The notes beneath the pieces are model-generated. The model saw only the letters and a program-made list of their open reading frames with translations. It was not told the DNA's origin and made no database searches. This document shows, piece by piece, positions 1 through 9,611 of a stretch of DNA of 64,000 bases (its first letter is position 1; every line of letters begins with the position of its first letter). The translations under genes were made by a program, and so were the position numbers. The stretch comes from Streptomyces sp. MA5143a. GTDB taxonomy: Bacteria; Actinomycetota; Actinomycetes; Streptomycetales; Streptomycetaceae. The stretch covers positions 1-64,000 of the forward strand of contig NZ_OLMK01000017.1 in NCBI RefSeq assembly GCF_900290235.1, given 5' to 3'.

Positions 1-28
1 AAAAGCAGGGGCTGCGCCCCGTGCTTTT
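1..28 (-). terminator. Probable terminator of trpD
   Basis: The first 28 bases fold as AAAAGCA-GGGGC, loop TGC, GCCCC-GTGCTTTT, with one mismatch. On the minus strand the hairpin lies 17 bases beyond the trpD stop and its outer arms supply A/T runs. A closely similar hairpin recurs at 45773-45805 inside a dispersed intergenic element, so it may belong to that repeat family as well as acting as a terminator. Confidence 0.55.
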
Positions 29-44
29 CCCCGCACCCGTCCCC

Positions 45-1109
45 CTACCTGTTCGTGGCCGCGACCCACCGCTCGAGAGCCTGCCGCGCCGCCCCGGAGT
101 CGATCGACTCCGCGGCCCTGGCCATCCCGCCCCGCAACTGCTCCGCCAGCGGCGCGGACGCAGGCTCCAACGCCACCAACGCGGCCGCCGAGTTCAACAG
201 CACCGCATCCCGCACGGGCCCGGTCTCCCCGCCCAGCAGCCGCCGCGCGACATCCGCGTTGTACGAGGCGTCGGCCCCGCGCAGCGCCTCCACGGGCACC
301 AGCTCCAGGCCCACCTCGCGCGGGTCGAACGCCTCCTCGGTGACCTTGCCGTCGCGCACGATCCACACCCGCGACGTCGCCGTGGTCGTCAGCTCGTCCA
401 GCCCGTCGTCGCCGCGGAACACCAGCGACGAGTTGCCGCGTTCGGCGAAGACACCCGCCATGATGGGCGCCATTCGGGGGTCCGCGACGCCGACCGCCTG
501 GGCCCGCACCTTCGCCGGGTTCGCCAGCGGCCCGAGCGCGTTGAACACCGTACGGATGCCCAACTGCCCACGCGCGGCGGCCACATGACGCAGCGCCGGG
601 TGGAACTTCACCGCGAAGCAGAAGGTGATGCCCGCTTCCTCGGCGACCTCCGCGACCCGCTGCGGGGTCAGCTCCAGATTGACGCCGAGCTTCTCCAGTA
701 CGTCGGACGCGCCGGAGGCCGAGGACGCGGCCCGGTTGCCGTGCTTGACGACCTTGGCGCCCGTACCGGCGACGACGATCGACGACATCGTGGAGATGTT
801 GACCGTCTTGGCGCCGTCGCCGCCCGTGCCGACGATGTCGACGGTCCGCCCCGACACCTCGATCACCTTGGCGTGCTCGTACAGCGCCCGCACCAGCCCG
901 GTGATCTCGTCGACGGTCTCGCCCTTGGCCCGCAGCGCCACCACGAACCCGGCGATCTGCGCGTCCGTCGCCTCACCGCGCATGATCTGGTCCATCGCCC
1001 AGAACGTGGCGCCGGCGTCCTGGTCCTGCCCGGCGAGGAGCGCGTTCAGCACCTGCGGCCAGGAACGGTCCGCCGCGGTGTCGCCTCCGGCGGGGGTCAC
1101 AGCGCTCAT
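45..1109 (-). CDS. trpD: Anthranilate phosphoribosyltransferase TrpD
   Basis: TrpD transfers phosphoribose from PRPP to anthranilate, the second step of tryptophan synthesis, in the cytosol. The 354-residue protein is of normal family length. It carries the PRPP-binding loop GTGGDG (about residues 94-99), the KTVNIST segment just after it and KHGNRA (122-127), all diagnostic. The ATG at 1109 is chosen over an upstream start because AGGAG lies six bases before it and the upstream extension is unlike the family. It stands alone as the last gene on this strand, separated from qcrB by a strong terminator, so it is probably transcribed from its own promoter in 1110-1200. Having trpD beside the cytochrome bc1 genes rather than in a trp operon is normal for Streptomyces and mycobacteria. 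Confidence 0.96.
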   Translation of the reverse strand: MSAVTPAGGDTAADRSWPQVLNALLAGQDQDAGATFWAMDQIMRGEATDAQIAGFVVALRAKGETVDEITGLVRALYEHAKVIEVSGRTVDIVGTGGDGAKTVNISTMSSIVVAGTGAKVVKHGNRAASSASGASDVLEKLGVNLELTPQRVAEVAEEAGITFCFAVKFHPALRHVAAARGQLGIRTVFNALGPLANPAKVRAQAVGVADPRMAPIMAGVFAERGNSSLVFRGDDGLDELTTTATSRVWIVRDGKVTEEAFDPREVGLELVPVEALRGADASYNADVARRLLGGETGPVRDAVLLNSAAALVALEPASAPLAEQLRGGMARAAESIDSGAARQALERWVAATNR

Positions 1110-1202
1110 CAGCCGCTCCTGGTGGTCGTAGCCGCGGGGACGGTCACCGCCCGCGGACGCGAGGTCATCGATGGCTCTCACCCTATCCAGCTCCGAGCAC
1201 GG

Positions 1203-1241
1203 CGAAGGGCCCCCGTCCGAAGATCGGACGGGGGCCCTTCG
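1203..1241. terminator. Strong hairpin terminator after qcrB
   Basis: A perfect 18-bp stem (1203-1220 with 1224-1241) closes a three-base loop, 24 bases beyond the qcrB stop on the minus strand. It lacks a long U-tract, as is common in Streptomyces. It should end the qcrCAB transcript before trpD. Confidence 0.85.
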
Positions 1242-1264
1242 ACCGTGTGTGGCGACGCGGGGGA

Positions 1265-2905
1265 TCAGTGGTGGCCGTGGCCGCTCGTGATCTCCTTGTA
1301 CTCCTCGACGCTGGGCTTGAGGATCTGGTTGTCCTCGCCGTAGTAGCCCTTGCTCAGCTTGGCCCGCAGCTTCTCGCGACGCGTGATCTTGCGGGTGACG
1401 CCGTTCTCGTCGACCGCGGGACCGATCTCGGCCGGCTTGTACTGCTCGTGCGCCGTGAGCGTGTGCAGCTGCTCCTGGCTGAGCGGCTCGTGGACCTCGA
1501 TGAACTCACCGTGCGGCAGGCGCTTGATGATGCCGGTCTCGCGACCGTGCAGGATCTTGTCCCTGTCGCGGCGCTGGAGGCCGAGGCAGACGCGCTTGGT
1601 GACGATGAACGCGAGGACCGGGGCCACGAAGAACGCGATCCGCACGAACCAGGTGATGGCGTTGATCGACAGGTGGAAGTGGGTCGCCCAGAGGTCGTTT
1701 CCACCACCGATCAGCAGAACCATGTACCAGGTGATCCACGCGACGCCGAAGGCCGTACGGGTCGGGGCGTTGCGCGGGCGGTCCAGGATGTGGTGCTCGC
1801 GCTTGTCGCCGGTGACCCAGGACTCGATGAACGGGTAGACCGCGATCGCGACCAGGACCAGCGGGAAGATCACCAGCGGGATGAACACACCCAGGACGAG
1901 CGTGTGACCCCAGAAGTTGATCTCCCAGCCCGGCATCACACGGATCAGGCCCTCGGAGAAGCCCATGTACCAGTCGGGCTGGGCGCCGGTCGACACCTGG
2001 TCCGGACGGTAGGGACCCATCGTCCAGATCGGGTTGATCGTGGCGATCGCCGAGATGATCGCGATGACACCGAAGACCAGGAAGAAGAAGCCTCCGGCCT
2101 TGGCCATGTACACGGGCAGCAGCGGCATGCCGACGACGTTGTTGTTCGTCTTTCCGGGGCCCGCGAACTGCGTGTGCTTGTGGTAGAAGACCAGGATCAG
2201 GTGCGCCACCATCAGGCCGAGCATGATGCCGGGCAGCAGCAGCACGTGCACCGAGTAGAACCGGGCCACGAAGTCGCCGCCGGGGAACTCCCCGCCGAAG
2301 AGGAAGAACGACAGGTACGTGCCGACGATCGGCACGGACAGGACCGCGCCCTCCATGAAGCGGACACCGGTGCCGGAGAGCAGGTCGTCCGGGAGCGAGT
2401 AACCGGTGAAGCCGGTGAACATGCCGAGGACGAACAGCAGGAAGCCGAACAGCCAGTTGACCTCACGCGGCTTGCGGAACGCGCCGGTGAAGAACACGCG
2501 CATCATGTGCACGAACATGCCGGCGAGGAAGACCAACGCGGCCCAGTGGTGGATCTGCCGGATCAGCAGACCACCGCGCACCTCGAACGAGATGTGCATG
2601 GTCGAGTTGAACGCCTCGGACATCAGCTGGCCCTGCAGCGGGACGTACGGGCCGTGGTACTCCACCTCGTTCATCGACGGGTGGAAGAACAACGTCAGGT
2701 ACACACCCGTGAGGATGATGATGATGAAGCTGTAGAGGCAGACCTCACCCAACATGAACGACCAGTGGTCGGGGAAGATCTTGCGCATGTTGGCCTTGGC
2801 CAGGGAGTAGATCCCGAGCCGGCCGTCGGCCCAGTCGGCGACGCGCTCGCCGGCCGGTGCCTTCCCGCGCTTGTCGCGCGCGTCTGTGGTGGTTGCAGTG
2901 CTCAT
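1265..2905 (-). CDS. qcrB: Cytochrome bc1 complex cytochrome b subunit QcrB
   Basis: QcrB is the quinol-oxidising, di-heme b membrane subunit of the bc1 complex (complex III), passing electrons from menaquinol to the Rieske centre and to heme c. The 546-residue protein has eight to nine hydrophobic helices. Seen motifs include the [13 protein letters not shown] segment near the quinol site, [20 protein letters not shown] with paired histidines for heme, and a long charged C-terminal extension typical of actinobacteria. The start at 2905 overlaps the qcrA stop by four bases (ATGA), indicating translational coupling. It is the last gene of qcrC-qcrA-qcrB. In actinobacteria this complex forms a supercomplex with the aa3 oxidase encoded a few kilobases away. 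Confidence 0.97.
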   Translation of the reverse strand: MSTATTTDARDKRGKAPAGERVADWADGRLGIYSLAKANMRKIFPDHWSFMLGEVCLYSFIIIILTGVYLTLFFHPSMNEVEYHGPYVPLQGQLMSEAFNSTMHISFEVRGGLLIRQIHHWAALVFLAGMFVHMMRVFFTGAFRKPREVNWLFGFLLFVLGMFTGFTGYSLPDDLLSGTGVRFMEGAVLSVPIVGTYLSFFLFGGEFPGGDFVARFYSVHVLLLPGIMLGLMVAHLILVFYHKHTQFAGPGKTNNNVVGMPLLPVYMAKAGGFFFLVFGVIAIISAIATINPIWTMGPYRPDQVSTGAQPDWYMGFSEGLIRVMPGWEINFWGHTLVLGVFIPLVIFPLVLVAIAVYPFIESWVTGDKREHHILDRPRNAPTRTAFGVAWITWYMVLLIGGGNDLWATHFHLSINAITWFVRIAFFVAPVLAFIVTKRVCLGLQRRDRDKILHGRETGIIKRLPHGEFIEVHEPLSQEQLHTLTAHEQYKPAEIGPAVDENGVTRKITRREKLRAKLSKGYYGEDNQILKPSVEEYKEITSGHGHH

Positions 2906-3960
2906 CCGCGCTCCCAGAAGGCAGGACCGACGGGCTCTTCGAAGTCGCTCAGGGCTTCGAGGTAGCCGTCTTCGCCGACGGTGATCCGCAGCTGCGGCAG
3001 GGCGTGACCCGCGGGACCGAAGATCACCTGGCCCGCGTCGGCGAGGTCGAAGGTGGACTGGTGGCAGGGGCAGAGCACGTGGTGCGTCTGCTGCTCGTAC
3101 AGGGAGATCGGGCAACCGACGTGGGTGCAGATCTTCGAGTAGGCCAGGATGCCCTCGTGACCCCACTCCAGTGACTTCTTGGACTTGATGTTGTCCGGCT
3201 GGATCCGGACGATCATCAGGGCGTCCTTGGCGATGTTCTTCTGGAAGTCGTGGTCGTGCTCGTCGAGGCCGTCCGGCATGGCGAAGGTCAGCGACCCGAC
3301 CGCGACGTCCGCGGGACGCAGCGGCTCACCCGTGTTCATGTTGACGAGCTTCTTGCCCTTGGCCCAGGTGGTGTGCCGCAGCTTGGTGCCGGGCAGCGGA
3401 CCGAGGTCGCGCAGCAGGACGACACCGGCGAGCGGGACCATCGCCATCGCGCCGATCATCGTGTTGCGCACCAGCTTGCGCCGGCCGATGCCCGACTCGG
3501 CGGCACCCTGCTTGAAGTCCGCGTGGACCTTCGCGCGGACCTCGGGAGAGGCCTCGATCGGGTGACGCTCGTCGGCGACCTCCACATCGGACATCAGGGT
3601 GCGGGCCCAGTGGACCGCGCCCGCGCCGATGCAGAACAGGGCCAGGCCCAGCGTGCCGCCCAGCGCGAAGTTCAGCGCGCTGATGTGCCCGATCGGCCAG
3701 ACGTAGATCGACCGGTCGACGGGGATCGCGACATACGAGGCGATGAACGCGATGGTGGACAGCATCGACACCGTGAACAGCAGGGCGACCGTGCGCTCGG
3801 ACCGCTTGGCGGCCCGCTCGTCGATGTCCTGGATCCGGTGCTCGTGGGGCGGGAGGCCGGGGTCCGCGAAGGGGTTCTCCTCGTCCGCGACCTTCACCGC
3901 GCCGTGCGCGTCGCCCTGCTCAGCAGGCAGGTTCTCTTCTGGAATGTCTTGGCTACTCAT
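2902..3960 (-). CDS. qcrA: Rieske iron-sulfur subunit of cytochrome bc1 QcrA
   Basis: QcrA carries the [2Fe-2S] cluster that takes the first electron from menaquinol. In this 352-residue protein the ligand motifs CTHVGC and CPCHQS are near residues 290-320 (two Cys, two His). The N-terminal half has two adjacent helices plus a third before the Rieske domain, the three-helix form characteristic of actinobacteria; most bacteria have one. The start at 3960 gives MSSQDIPEE and overlaps the qcrC stop (ATGA); the longer upstream extension is not coding-like. The last bases overlap the qcrB start, so the three genes form one coupled operon. Confidence 0.96.
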   Translation of the reverse strand: MSSQDIPEENLPAEQGDAHGAVKVADEENPFADPGLPPHEHRIQDIDERAAKRSERTVALLFTVSMLSTIAFIASYVAIPVDRSIYVWPIGHISALNFALGGTLGLALFCIGAGAVHWARTLMSDVEVADERHPIEASPEVRAKVHADFKQGAAESGIGRRKLVRNTMIGAMAMVPLAGVVLLRDLGPLPGTKLRHTTWAKGKKLVNMNTGEPLRPADVAVGSLTFAMPDGLDEHDHDFQKNIAKDALMIVRIQPDNIKSKKSLEWGHEGILAYSKICTHVGCPISLYEQQTHHVLCPCHQSTFDLADAGQVIFGPAGHALPQLRITVGEDGYLEALSDFEEPVGPAFWERG

Positions 3961-4766
3961 GACTTCTTGGCCTTTGCGGTCCGAGCGGCGACCCACACGG
4001 CGACAGCGATCAGCGTGCCGAGACCGAAGACCCAGCCGAACAGGCCCTCGCTGACGGGACCGAGTCCGCCGAGGCTGAGGCCACCGGGCTCCACGGTGTC
4101 ATCGCTGTTGACCGCTTCGAGGTACGCGATGATGTCCTTCTTGTTCTCCTCCGACAGCGTGGTGTCGGGGAAGGACGGCATGTTCTGCGGGCCGGTCTGC
4201 ATGGCCTCGTAGATGTGCTTCGGGTCGACACCCTCAAGGCTCGGCGCGTACTTGCCCTCGGACAGCGCACCGCCCTTGCCGGTGAAGTTGTGGCACTGAG
4301 CGCAGTTCGTCCGGAACAGCTCGCCGCCCTCGGCGATGTCCGCGCCCTCGGGGTTGTACGCGTTCTCGGTCGGGATCTCGGGACCGGCGCCCAGCGAGGC
4401 GATGAACGCCGCGAGCTGGTCGATCTCGGCCTGCGAGTAGATGTTCTTCTTCTTCGGGATCTGCGCGCCGGGCTGCTGCGCCGGCATACGGCCCGTGCCG
4501 ACCTGGAAGTCGACGGCCGCCGCGCCCACGCCCACCAGGCTCGGCCCGTCGGAGGTGCCCTCGCCGCCCTTGCCGTGGCAGCTTGCGCAGCCCACCAAGT
4601 AGAGCTTCTTGCCCTCCTCGATGGTGAGGGTCTGGGCGGTTTCATCGGCCTGCGCCTTGTCCGCGGGCGCGAAGGCGGTGTACAGCCCCCCGGTGGCCGC
4701 CAGCGCGATGAGTAGGACGACGACCGCCGCCAGCGGATGGCGTCGTCGTGCGGAGAGCTTTTTCAC
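3957..4766 (-). CDS. qcrC: Diheme cytochrome c subunit of bc1 complex QcrC
   Basis: The 269-residue protein replaces cytochrome c1 and the mobile cytochrome c of other bacteria. It has an N-terminal signal/anchor (residues 14-33), two CXXCH heme c sites (CASCH and CAQCH), and a C-terminal helix just before the final lysine-rich tail (VFGLGTLIAVAVWVAA). The two tethered hemes pass electrons directly to the CuA site of the aa3 oxidase. It is the first gene of qcrCAB, 98 bases downstream of ctaE on the same strand, so ctaE-qcrCAB may be one transcript. Confidence 0.96.
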   Translation of the reverse strand: MKKLSARRRHPLAAVVVLLIALAATGGLYTAFAPADKAQADETAQTLTIEEGKKLYLVGCASCHGKGGEGTSDGPSLVGVGAAAVDFQVGTGRMPAQQPGAQIPKKKNIYSQAEIDQLAAFIASLGAGPEIPTENAYNPEGADIAEGGELFRTNCAQCHNFTGKGGALSEGKYAPSLEGVDPKHIYEAMQTGPQNMPSFPDTTLSEENKKDIIAYLEAVNSDDTVEPGGLSLGGLGPVSEGLFGWVFGLGTLIAVAVWVAARTAKAKKS

Positions 4767-4864
4767 GGATTACCCCGGTGTCAGGATCTTCTGCGTCGGT
4801 GCTTCTGGAAGGGTCGTTCTCGGGATCGAGGCGGGCATACGGTCCGCCCGGCTCGTCCGCCCGA

Positions 4865-5485
4865 TTACTTGATCATGTAGATCGTGGCGAAGAGGCCGAT
4901 CCAGACGACATCGACGAAGTGCCAGTAGTAGGACACGACGATGGCCGCGGTCGCCTGCTCGTGGGTGAACCTCTTGGCCGCGTAGGTGCGCCCGAGGACC
5001 AGCAGGAAGGCGATGAGGCCGCCCGTCACGTGCAGGCCGTGGAAGCCGGTGGTCAGGTAGAAGACCGAGCCGTACGGGTCGGACGAGAGCGACAGGCCCT
5101 CGTGCTTGACCAGCTCGGTGTACTCGAAGACCTGACCGCCGATGAAGATCGCACCCATCACGAACGTGACGATGAACCACATCCTGAGCTTCTTCACGTC
5201 CCCGCGCTCGGCGGCGAAGACGCCGAGCTGGCAGGTCAGGGAGGAGAGCACCAGGATCGTGGTGTTGGTCGCCGAGAACGGGAAGTTCAGGGTGTCGGCC
5301 TTCTCGGCCCAGAACGTCGGACCCGTCACCGATCGCAGGGTGAAGTACATCGCGAAGAGGGCCGCGAAGAACATCAGCTCGGAACTCAGCCAGATGATGG
5401 TTCCGACGCTGGTGAGGTTCGGCCGGTTGACCGACGGGTGCGCGTGCCCGGTATCTACTGTCGTTGCTGTCGCCACGACCGACAT
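4865..5485 (-). CDS. ctaE: Cytochrome c oxidase subunit III CtaE
   Basis: Subunit III is the integral membrane subunit that stabilises the aa3-type oxidase. The 206-residue protein has five predicted helices and the family signature [14 protein letters not shown]. The chosen ATG at 5485 gives [17 protein letters not shown], as I recall for Streptomyces orthologues. No Shine-Dalgarno sequence is visible upstream and the start lies inside a 21-bp palindrome (5476-5496), which is odd and may mean regulation or a different start. Downstream are qcrC-qcrA-qcrB; the other oxidase subunits lie at 7.5-10.6 kb, as in mycobacteria. Confidence 0.94.
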   Translation of the reverse strand: MSVVATATTVDTGHAHPSVNRPNLTSVGTIIWLSSELMFFAALFAMYFTLRSVTGPTFWAEKADTLNFPFSATNTTILVLSSLTCQLGVFAAERGDVKKLRMWFIVTFVMGAIFIGGQVFEYTELVKHEGLSLSSDPYGSVFYLTTGFHGLHVTGGLIAFLLVLGRTYAAKRFTHEQATAAIVVSYYWHFVDVVWIGLFATIYMIK

Positions 5486-5496
5486 TATGTCGGTCG
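5476..5496. promoter_or_regulatory. Palindrome over the ctaE start codon
   Basis: Arms CGACCGACAT (5476-5485) and ATGTCGGTCG (5487-5496) match perfectly around a single central T. The ctaE initiation codon occupies 5483-5485. It could be a protein operator or, in RNA, a hairpin masking the start. Only the symmetry is observed; function is inference. Confidence 0.5.
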
Positions 5497-5556
5497 CTTA
5501 TCCCGCCCTCACTCCGGGGGGTGCCGTTCGGAGTGTTGCTCCCTTCCGTACCGGTG

Positions 5557-5583
5557 TTGACGTGGTGTTCAAGGGAGTAGCAT
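5557..5583 (+). promoter_or_regulatory. Candidate promoter for the receiver-like gene
   Basis: TTGACG (5557-5562) is followed 15 bases later by TAGCAT (5578-5583), fitting the Streptomyces housekeeping pattern TTGACn / TANNNT, though the spacer is shorter than the usual 16-19. It would start an mRNA near 5590 with a leader of about 50 bases before the gene at 5640. Confidence 0.4.
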
Positions 5584-5639
5584 CCGCGCATCGGTCCCTG
5601 TCCGTACGACGTCTGAATCTTCTGCGTAACGGAGGAACA

Positions 5640-6041
5640 ATGCGCCCGACCGCCACGGTGCTGGTGTACAGCGACGACTCCAACACCCGTGAACAAGTAC
5701 GGCTGGCGACCGGCCGGCGCCCCGCCCCGGACGTCCCGTTCGTGGAGTTCCTCGAGTGCGCGACCCCCGCGGCCGTCGTGAAGGAGCTGGACAAGGGCGG
5801 TATCGATGTCTGCGTCCTCGACGGTGAGGCCGTGCCCATGGGGGGCATGGGCCTGTGCCGCCAGATCAAGGACGAGGTCTTCGAGTGCCCGCCGGTGCTG
5901 CTGCTGATCGGCCGGCCGCAGGACGCGTGGCTGGCGACGTGGAGCCGCGCGGACGGTGCGGTGACGCTGCCGGTGGACCCGGTGGAGTTCGCGTCGGCGC
6001 TGGCGTCCCTGCTGCGCGGGAAGCGGGCGCTGAGCGCCTAG
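5640..6041 (+). CDS. Atypical receiver-domain protein (orphan response regulator-like)
   Basis: This 133-residue protein looks like a lone CheY-type receiver domain. The acidic pair follows the first strand (VLVYSDDSN, residues 8-16) and a candidate phosphoacceptor Asp lies in CVLDGEAVPMGGMGL. The conserved Thr/Ser after strand 4 and the Lys of the usual K-P motif are missing (VTLPVDP instead), so it is probably a pseudo-receiver that may not be switched by phosphorylation. GGAGG four bases before the ATG supports the start. There is no output domain and no adjacent kinase. It is divergent from ctaE, 154 bases away, and convergent with an L,D-transpeptidase gene. A role in respiration or redox signalling is only a guess from position. 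Confidence 0.85.
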   Translation: MRPTATVLVYSDDSNTREQVRLATGRRPAPDVPFVEFLECATPAAVVKELDKGGIDVCVLDGEAVPMGGMGLCRQIKDEVFECPPVLLLIGRPQDAWLATWSRADGAVTLPVDPVEFASALASLLRGKRALSA

Positions 6042-6052
6042 GCCGTACTCGC

Positions 6053-6085
6053 CCGCGCCCCTGAGGACCCCTTGAGGGGGCGCGG
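6053..6085. terminator. Bidirectional terminator between convergent genes
   Basis: CCGCGCCCC (6053-6061) pairs with GGGGCGCGG (6077-6085) between the convergent stops at 6041 and 6094. The stem is 9 bp with a 15-base loop. Confidence 0.6.
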
Positions 6086-6093
6086 CCCTTCCC

Positions 6094-7341
6094 TCACGCC
6101 GATTCGGGGCGCAGGCGGGCGTGGATCTCGGAGCGGGGGGCCTGCTTGGTGCCGGCCGTGAGGGCGCTGCCCTCGCGCCACTTCTGCCAGTCGAGGTTCC
6201 AGTCGCCGAAGCCGTTGCCGAAGGGGGCCATGGTGTCGCCGGCGGAGTTGACGACCTTGACGATGTCGCCCTCGTTGATCGTGTCGTAGAACCACTCGGC
6301 GTTGGCGCTGCTCATGCCGGTGCAGCCGTGGCTGACGTTGGCGTAGCCCTGGGAGCCGGTGGACCAGGGGGCGGCGTGGACGTACTCGCCGCTGTTGGTG
6401 ACCCTGACGGAGTTGTGGACGACCAGGTCGTAGAAGTCCGACGCGCCTATGCTGGCGCTGGTCATGCGCACGGTGCCTTCCTTGGCCAGGACGACCTTGA
6501 CCCCGTTGCGGGTGTCGTAGCCGGGCATCCCCGTGGTGACCGGGATCTCCTTGATGACCTTGTCGTTCTTGTAGACGGTCATCTGGTGCGCGGCGGCGTC
6601 CGTGACAGCGATGATCTTGTCGCCGGTGGTGAGCGTCAGGGGGTCGGCCTTGCCGCCCCAGAGGCGGTCACCGATCTTTATGCCCTCCAGGTTGCTGCGG
6701 ACCTTGATGGTCGCGCCCGCGGGCCAGTACTCCTTGGGCCGGTAGTGGAGCTTCTTGTCGTCCACCCAGTGCCAGGCGCCCTCCGCGGCGGGCGTGGACT
6801 CCACCTTGAGCGCGCGTTCGACGACTGCCCTGGCCGCCTTGTCCTTGACGGCCCTGCTGAGTTCGGCGGTGACGGGCTGGCCGACGCCGTACTTGCCGCC
6901 CTTGGGCCCGAAGGTGACGTTCAGGCGCTTCTTGGCGAGCGGCCGGCCGGTGTCGAAGGACCGCTCCTCGCGACCGGGGGCGCCGTCGTCGTCCTCGGTG
7001 CTCACCCGGACCGTGTAGCGGGCGTTGGCGGCGAGCGGTGAGGTGGAGTGCCAGCGGCTGCCGTCGGCGGAGAGTTCGCCCGCCACGTAGCGTCCTGCGG
7101 CGTCCACGGCGGTGACGTCGGTGATGCGTCCGTCGTCCTCTGCGGTGACTTCCAGGGGCTTGTCCGGGTCGGCCTTCTCGCCGTCGCCGGAGGGGGTGTT
7201 GAAGGAGACCTGGTCGCCCGCGTCGTACGGCTTGCCCGAGAGCGGGTGCCCGCCGGAACCGCAGGCGGTGACGCCCGCTCCCAGCGAGACGACCAGCAGG
7301 GTGCAGCTGAGGACCGTGCGGTTTCGCGCTGTAGTGCTCAT
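6094..7341 (-). CDS. Lipoprotein L,D-transpeptidase (YkuD family)
   Basis: The 415-residue protein makes 3-3 cross-links in peptidoglycan or attaches proteins to it, outside the membrane. It starts with a lipoprotein signal ending VTAC (Cys about residue 27), then two immunoglobulin-like domains of the type found in mycobacterial LdtMt2, then the YkuD catalytic domain. That domain has the signature SHGCTGMS with the nucleophilic Cys and HAAPWS upstream. The start at 7341 is favoured: TACGTT (7353 down to 7348) lies six bases upstream with no Shine-Dalgarno, fitting a leaderless mRNA. It sits between the two halves of the cytochrome oxidase genes, an arrangement I recall for other Streptomyces. 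Confidence 0.95.
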   Translation of the reverse strand: MSTTARNRTVLSCTLLVVSLGAGVTACGSGGHPLSGKPYDAGDQVSFNTPSGDGEKADPDKPLEVTAEDDGRITDVTAVDAAGRYVAGELSADGSRWHSTSPLAANARYTVRVSTEDDDGAPGREERSFDTGRPLAKKRLNVTFGPKGGKYGVGQPVTAELSRAVKDKAARAVVERALKVESTPAAEGAWHWVDDKKLHYRPKEYWPAGATIKVRSNLEGIKIGDRLWGGKADPLTLTTGDKIIAVTDAAAHQMTVYKNDKVIKEIPVTTGMPGYDTRNGVKVVLAKEGTVRMTSASIGASDFYDLVVHNSVRVTNSGEYVHAAPWSTGSQGYANVSHGCTGMSSANAEWFYDTINEGDIVKVVNSAGDTMAPFGNGFGDWNLDWQKWREGSALTAGTKQAPRSEIHARLRPESA

Positions 7342-7418
7342 GGCTTCAACGTAGGAACGGCCGTGGGGCGCGGCGCGCCGAGTGGGCCGAGTGGGGGACA
7401 TCCGGTGTGGCAAACGAG

Positions 7419-7455
7419 GGAAGCCCGGACCTCCTGTCGGAGTGTCCGGGCTTCC
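7419..7455. terminator. Terminator of the ctaCDF operon
   Basis: GGAAGCCCGGAC (7419-7430) and GTCCGGGCTTCC (7444-7455) form a perfect 12-bp stem, 16 bases beyond the ctaF stop on the minus strand. Confidence 0.8.
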
Positions 7456-7470
7456 GCCGCTCAGCGCGTG

Positions 7471-7869
7471 TTACTGGTTCTGGTTCTCTCCGCGGTAGTA
7501 CTCGAAGACCCAGCCCCACAGGCCGACCAGGATGACCGGCAGGGAGAAGTACAGCAGCCACCAGCCGAAGACGACGCCCAGGAAGGCCAGCGCGCCGCCG
7601 ATGCCGAGGGCGAGCGGCTGCCAGCTGTGCGGGCTGAAGAAGCCCAGCTCGCCCGCGTCGTCCGCGACGTCGGCCTCCTTGTTGTCCTGTGCGCCGACGT
7701 CGACCCGCCGGGCCGTGAAGGCCAGGTAGTAGCCGACCATGATGCACAGGCCGAAGGCCAGGAAGAGCGCCGTGGTACCGGCCGGCTCCTTCGACCACAC
7801 GCCATAGACGATCGCCATGGCGAGGACGAAGACGCTCAGCCAGATGAACATCTTGCCCTGGATCTTCAC
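7471..7869 (-). CDS. ctaF: Cytochrome c oxidase subunit IV (actinobacterial) CtaF
   Basis: This 132-residue, four-helix membrane protein is the actinobacterial fourth subunit of aa3 oxidase. Helices span about residues 6-22, 31-48, 83-100 and 103-120. It starts with GTG at 7869, giving [10 protein letters not shown], and this codon overlaps the ctaD stop by four bases (GTGA), so translation is coupled. The weakly conserved sequence is identified mainly by length, topology and position after ctaD. Confidence 0.93.
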   Translation of the reverse strand: MKIQGKMFIWLSVFVLAMAIVYGVWSKEPAGTTALFLAFGLCIMVGYYLAFTARRVDVGAQDNKEADVADDAGELGFFSPHSWQPLALGIGGALAFLGVVFGWWLLYFSLPVILVGLWGWVFEYYRGENQNQ

Positions 7870-9611
7870 TTGCCGGCCTCCTTGCCGCTGCCGCTGCCCG
7901 CGAGCTCGTTGGCGCGGGGAGCGCCGTGCGCGAGCTGCTCGAGCGCGGCGATCTCCGGGTGGTGCAGGTCGAACGCCGGGGATTCGCTGCGGATCCGCGG
8001 CAGGGTGAGGAAGTTGTGCCGCGGCGGCGGGCAGGAGGTCGCCCACTCCAGGGAACGGCCGTAGCCCCACGGGTCGTCGACGCCGACGGGCTTGCCGTAC
8101 TTGGCCGTCTTCCACACGTTGTAGAGGAACGGCAGGATCGACAGGCCGAGCACGAAGGAGCTGATCGTCGAGATCGTGTTCAGGGCGGTGAAGCCGTCGG
8201 CCGCCAGGTAGTCGGCGTAACGACGCGGCATGCCCTCGGCGCCCAGCCAGTGCTGGACGAGGAACGTGCCGTGGAAGCCGATGAACAGCGTCCAGAACGT
8301 GATCTTGCCGAGGCGCTCGTCGAGCATCTTGCCCGTCCACTTCGGCCACCAGAAGTGGAAGCCGGAGAACATCGCGAAGACGACGGTGCCGAACACCACG
8401 TAGTGGAAGTGCGCCACCACGAAGTACGAGTCGGAGACGTGGAAGTCCATCGGGGGCGAGGCCAGGATGACACCGGTCAGACCACCGAAGGTGAAGGTGA
8501 TCAGGAAGCCGGTCGCCCAGAGCATCGGGGTCTCGAAGGACAGCGAGCCCTTCCACATCGTTCCGATCCAGTTGAAGAACTTCACGCCGGTCGGTACGGC
8601 GATGAGGAACGTCATGAAGGAGAAGAACGGGAGGAGCACGCCACCGGTGACGTACATGTGGTGCGCCCACACCGTGACCGAGAGGCCGGCGATCGCGATG
8701 GTCGCGCCGATCAGGCCCATGTAGCCGAACATCGGCTTGCGGGAGAAGACCGGGATGACCTCGGAGATGATGCCGAAGAACGGCAGCGCGATGATGTACA
8801 CCTCTGGATGGCCGAAGAACCAGAAGAGGTGTTGCCAGAGCAGTGCGCCGCCGTTGGCCGGGTCGAAGACGTGGGCCCCGAACTTGCGGTCCGCCTCCAG
8901 GGCGAACAGCGCGGCCGCGAGGACCGGGAAGGCGAGCAGGACCAGGACACCGGTCAGCAGCACGTTCCAGGTGAAGATCGGCATGCGGAACATGGTCATG
9001 CCCGGTGCGCGCATGCAGATGATCGTGGTGATGAAGTTGACCGAGCCGAGGATCGTGCCGAAGCCGGAGAAGGCCAGACCCATGATCCACATGTCGGCGC
9101 CGACACCCGGGCTGCGGACCGCGTCCGACAGCGGGGAGTAGGCGAACCAGCCGAAGTCGGCCGCACCCTGCGGGGTGAGGAAGCCGGCCACCGCGATCAG
9201 TGAGCCGAAGAGGTACAGCCAGTACGCGAACATGTTCAGCCGCGGGAACGCCACGTCGGGCGCGCCGATCTGCAGCGGCATGATCCAGTTGGCGAATCCG
9301 GCGAACAGCGGCGTCGCGAACATCAGCAGCATGATCGTGCCGTGCATCGTGAACGCCTGGTTGAACTGCTCGTTCGACATGATCTGCGTGCCCGGACGGG
9401 CCAGCTCGGCGCGCATGAGGAGCGCCATGACGCCGCCGATGCAGAAGAACGCGAACGACGTGACCAGGTAGAGCGTGCCGATCGTCTTGTGGTCGGTGGT
9501 CGTCAGCCACTTGACGACGACCTCACCGCGGCGCTGGCGCCGGACGGGCTGCTCGTCCTCGTAGTGGGACCCCGCCGCCTCGGCACCCTGAGGTTCGTTG
9601 AGGATGCTCAC
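7866..9611 (-). CDS. ctaD: Cytochrome c oxidase subunit I CtaD
   Basis: CtaD is the heme a / heme a3-CuB catalytic subunit reducing oxygen to water and pumping protons. The 581-residue protein has twelve hydrophobic helices. The [10 protein letters not shown] motif supplies a CuB histidine and the cross-linked tyrosine; WAHHMY supplies the CuB histidine pair; [13 protein letters not shown] carries the heme ligands. The GTG start at 9611 overlaps the ctaC stop (GTGA). The N-terminal cytoplasmic segment of about 35 residues is typical of streptomycetes. Confidence 0.97.
   Translation of the reverse strand: MSILNEPQGAEAAGSHYEDEQPVRRQRRGEVVVKWLTTTDHKTIGTLYLVTSFAFFCIGGVMALLMRAELARPGTQIMSNEQFNQAFTMHGTIMLLMFATPLFAGFANWIMPLQIGAPDVAFPRLNMFAYWLYLFGSLIAVAGFLTPQGAADFGWFAYSPLSDAVRSPGVGADMWIMGLAFSGFGTILGSVNFITTIICMRAPGMTMFRMPIFTWNVLLTGVLVLLAFPVLAAALFALEADRKFGAHVFDPANGGALLWQHLFWFFGHPEVYIIALPFFGIISEVIPVFSRKPMFGYMGLIGATIAIAGLSVTVWAHHMYVTGGVLLPFFSFMTFLIAVPTGVKFFNWIGTMWKGSLSFETPMLWATGFLITFTFGGLTGVILASPPMDFHVSDSYFVVAHFHYVVFGTVVFAMFSGFHFWWPKWTGKMLDERLGKITFWTLFIGFHGTFLVQHWLGAEGMPRRYADYLAADGFTALNTISTISSFVLGLSILPFLYNVWKTAKYGKPVGVDDPWGYGRSLEWATSCPPPRHNFLTLPRIRSESPAFDLHHPEIAALEQLAHGAPRANELAGSGSGKEAGK

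Noticed and set aside
21..1343. Long plus-strand open frame opposite trpD
   Set aside because: Arg/Pro/Gly-rich translation with no domain; it is the GC-rich antisense shadow of trpD.
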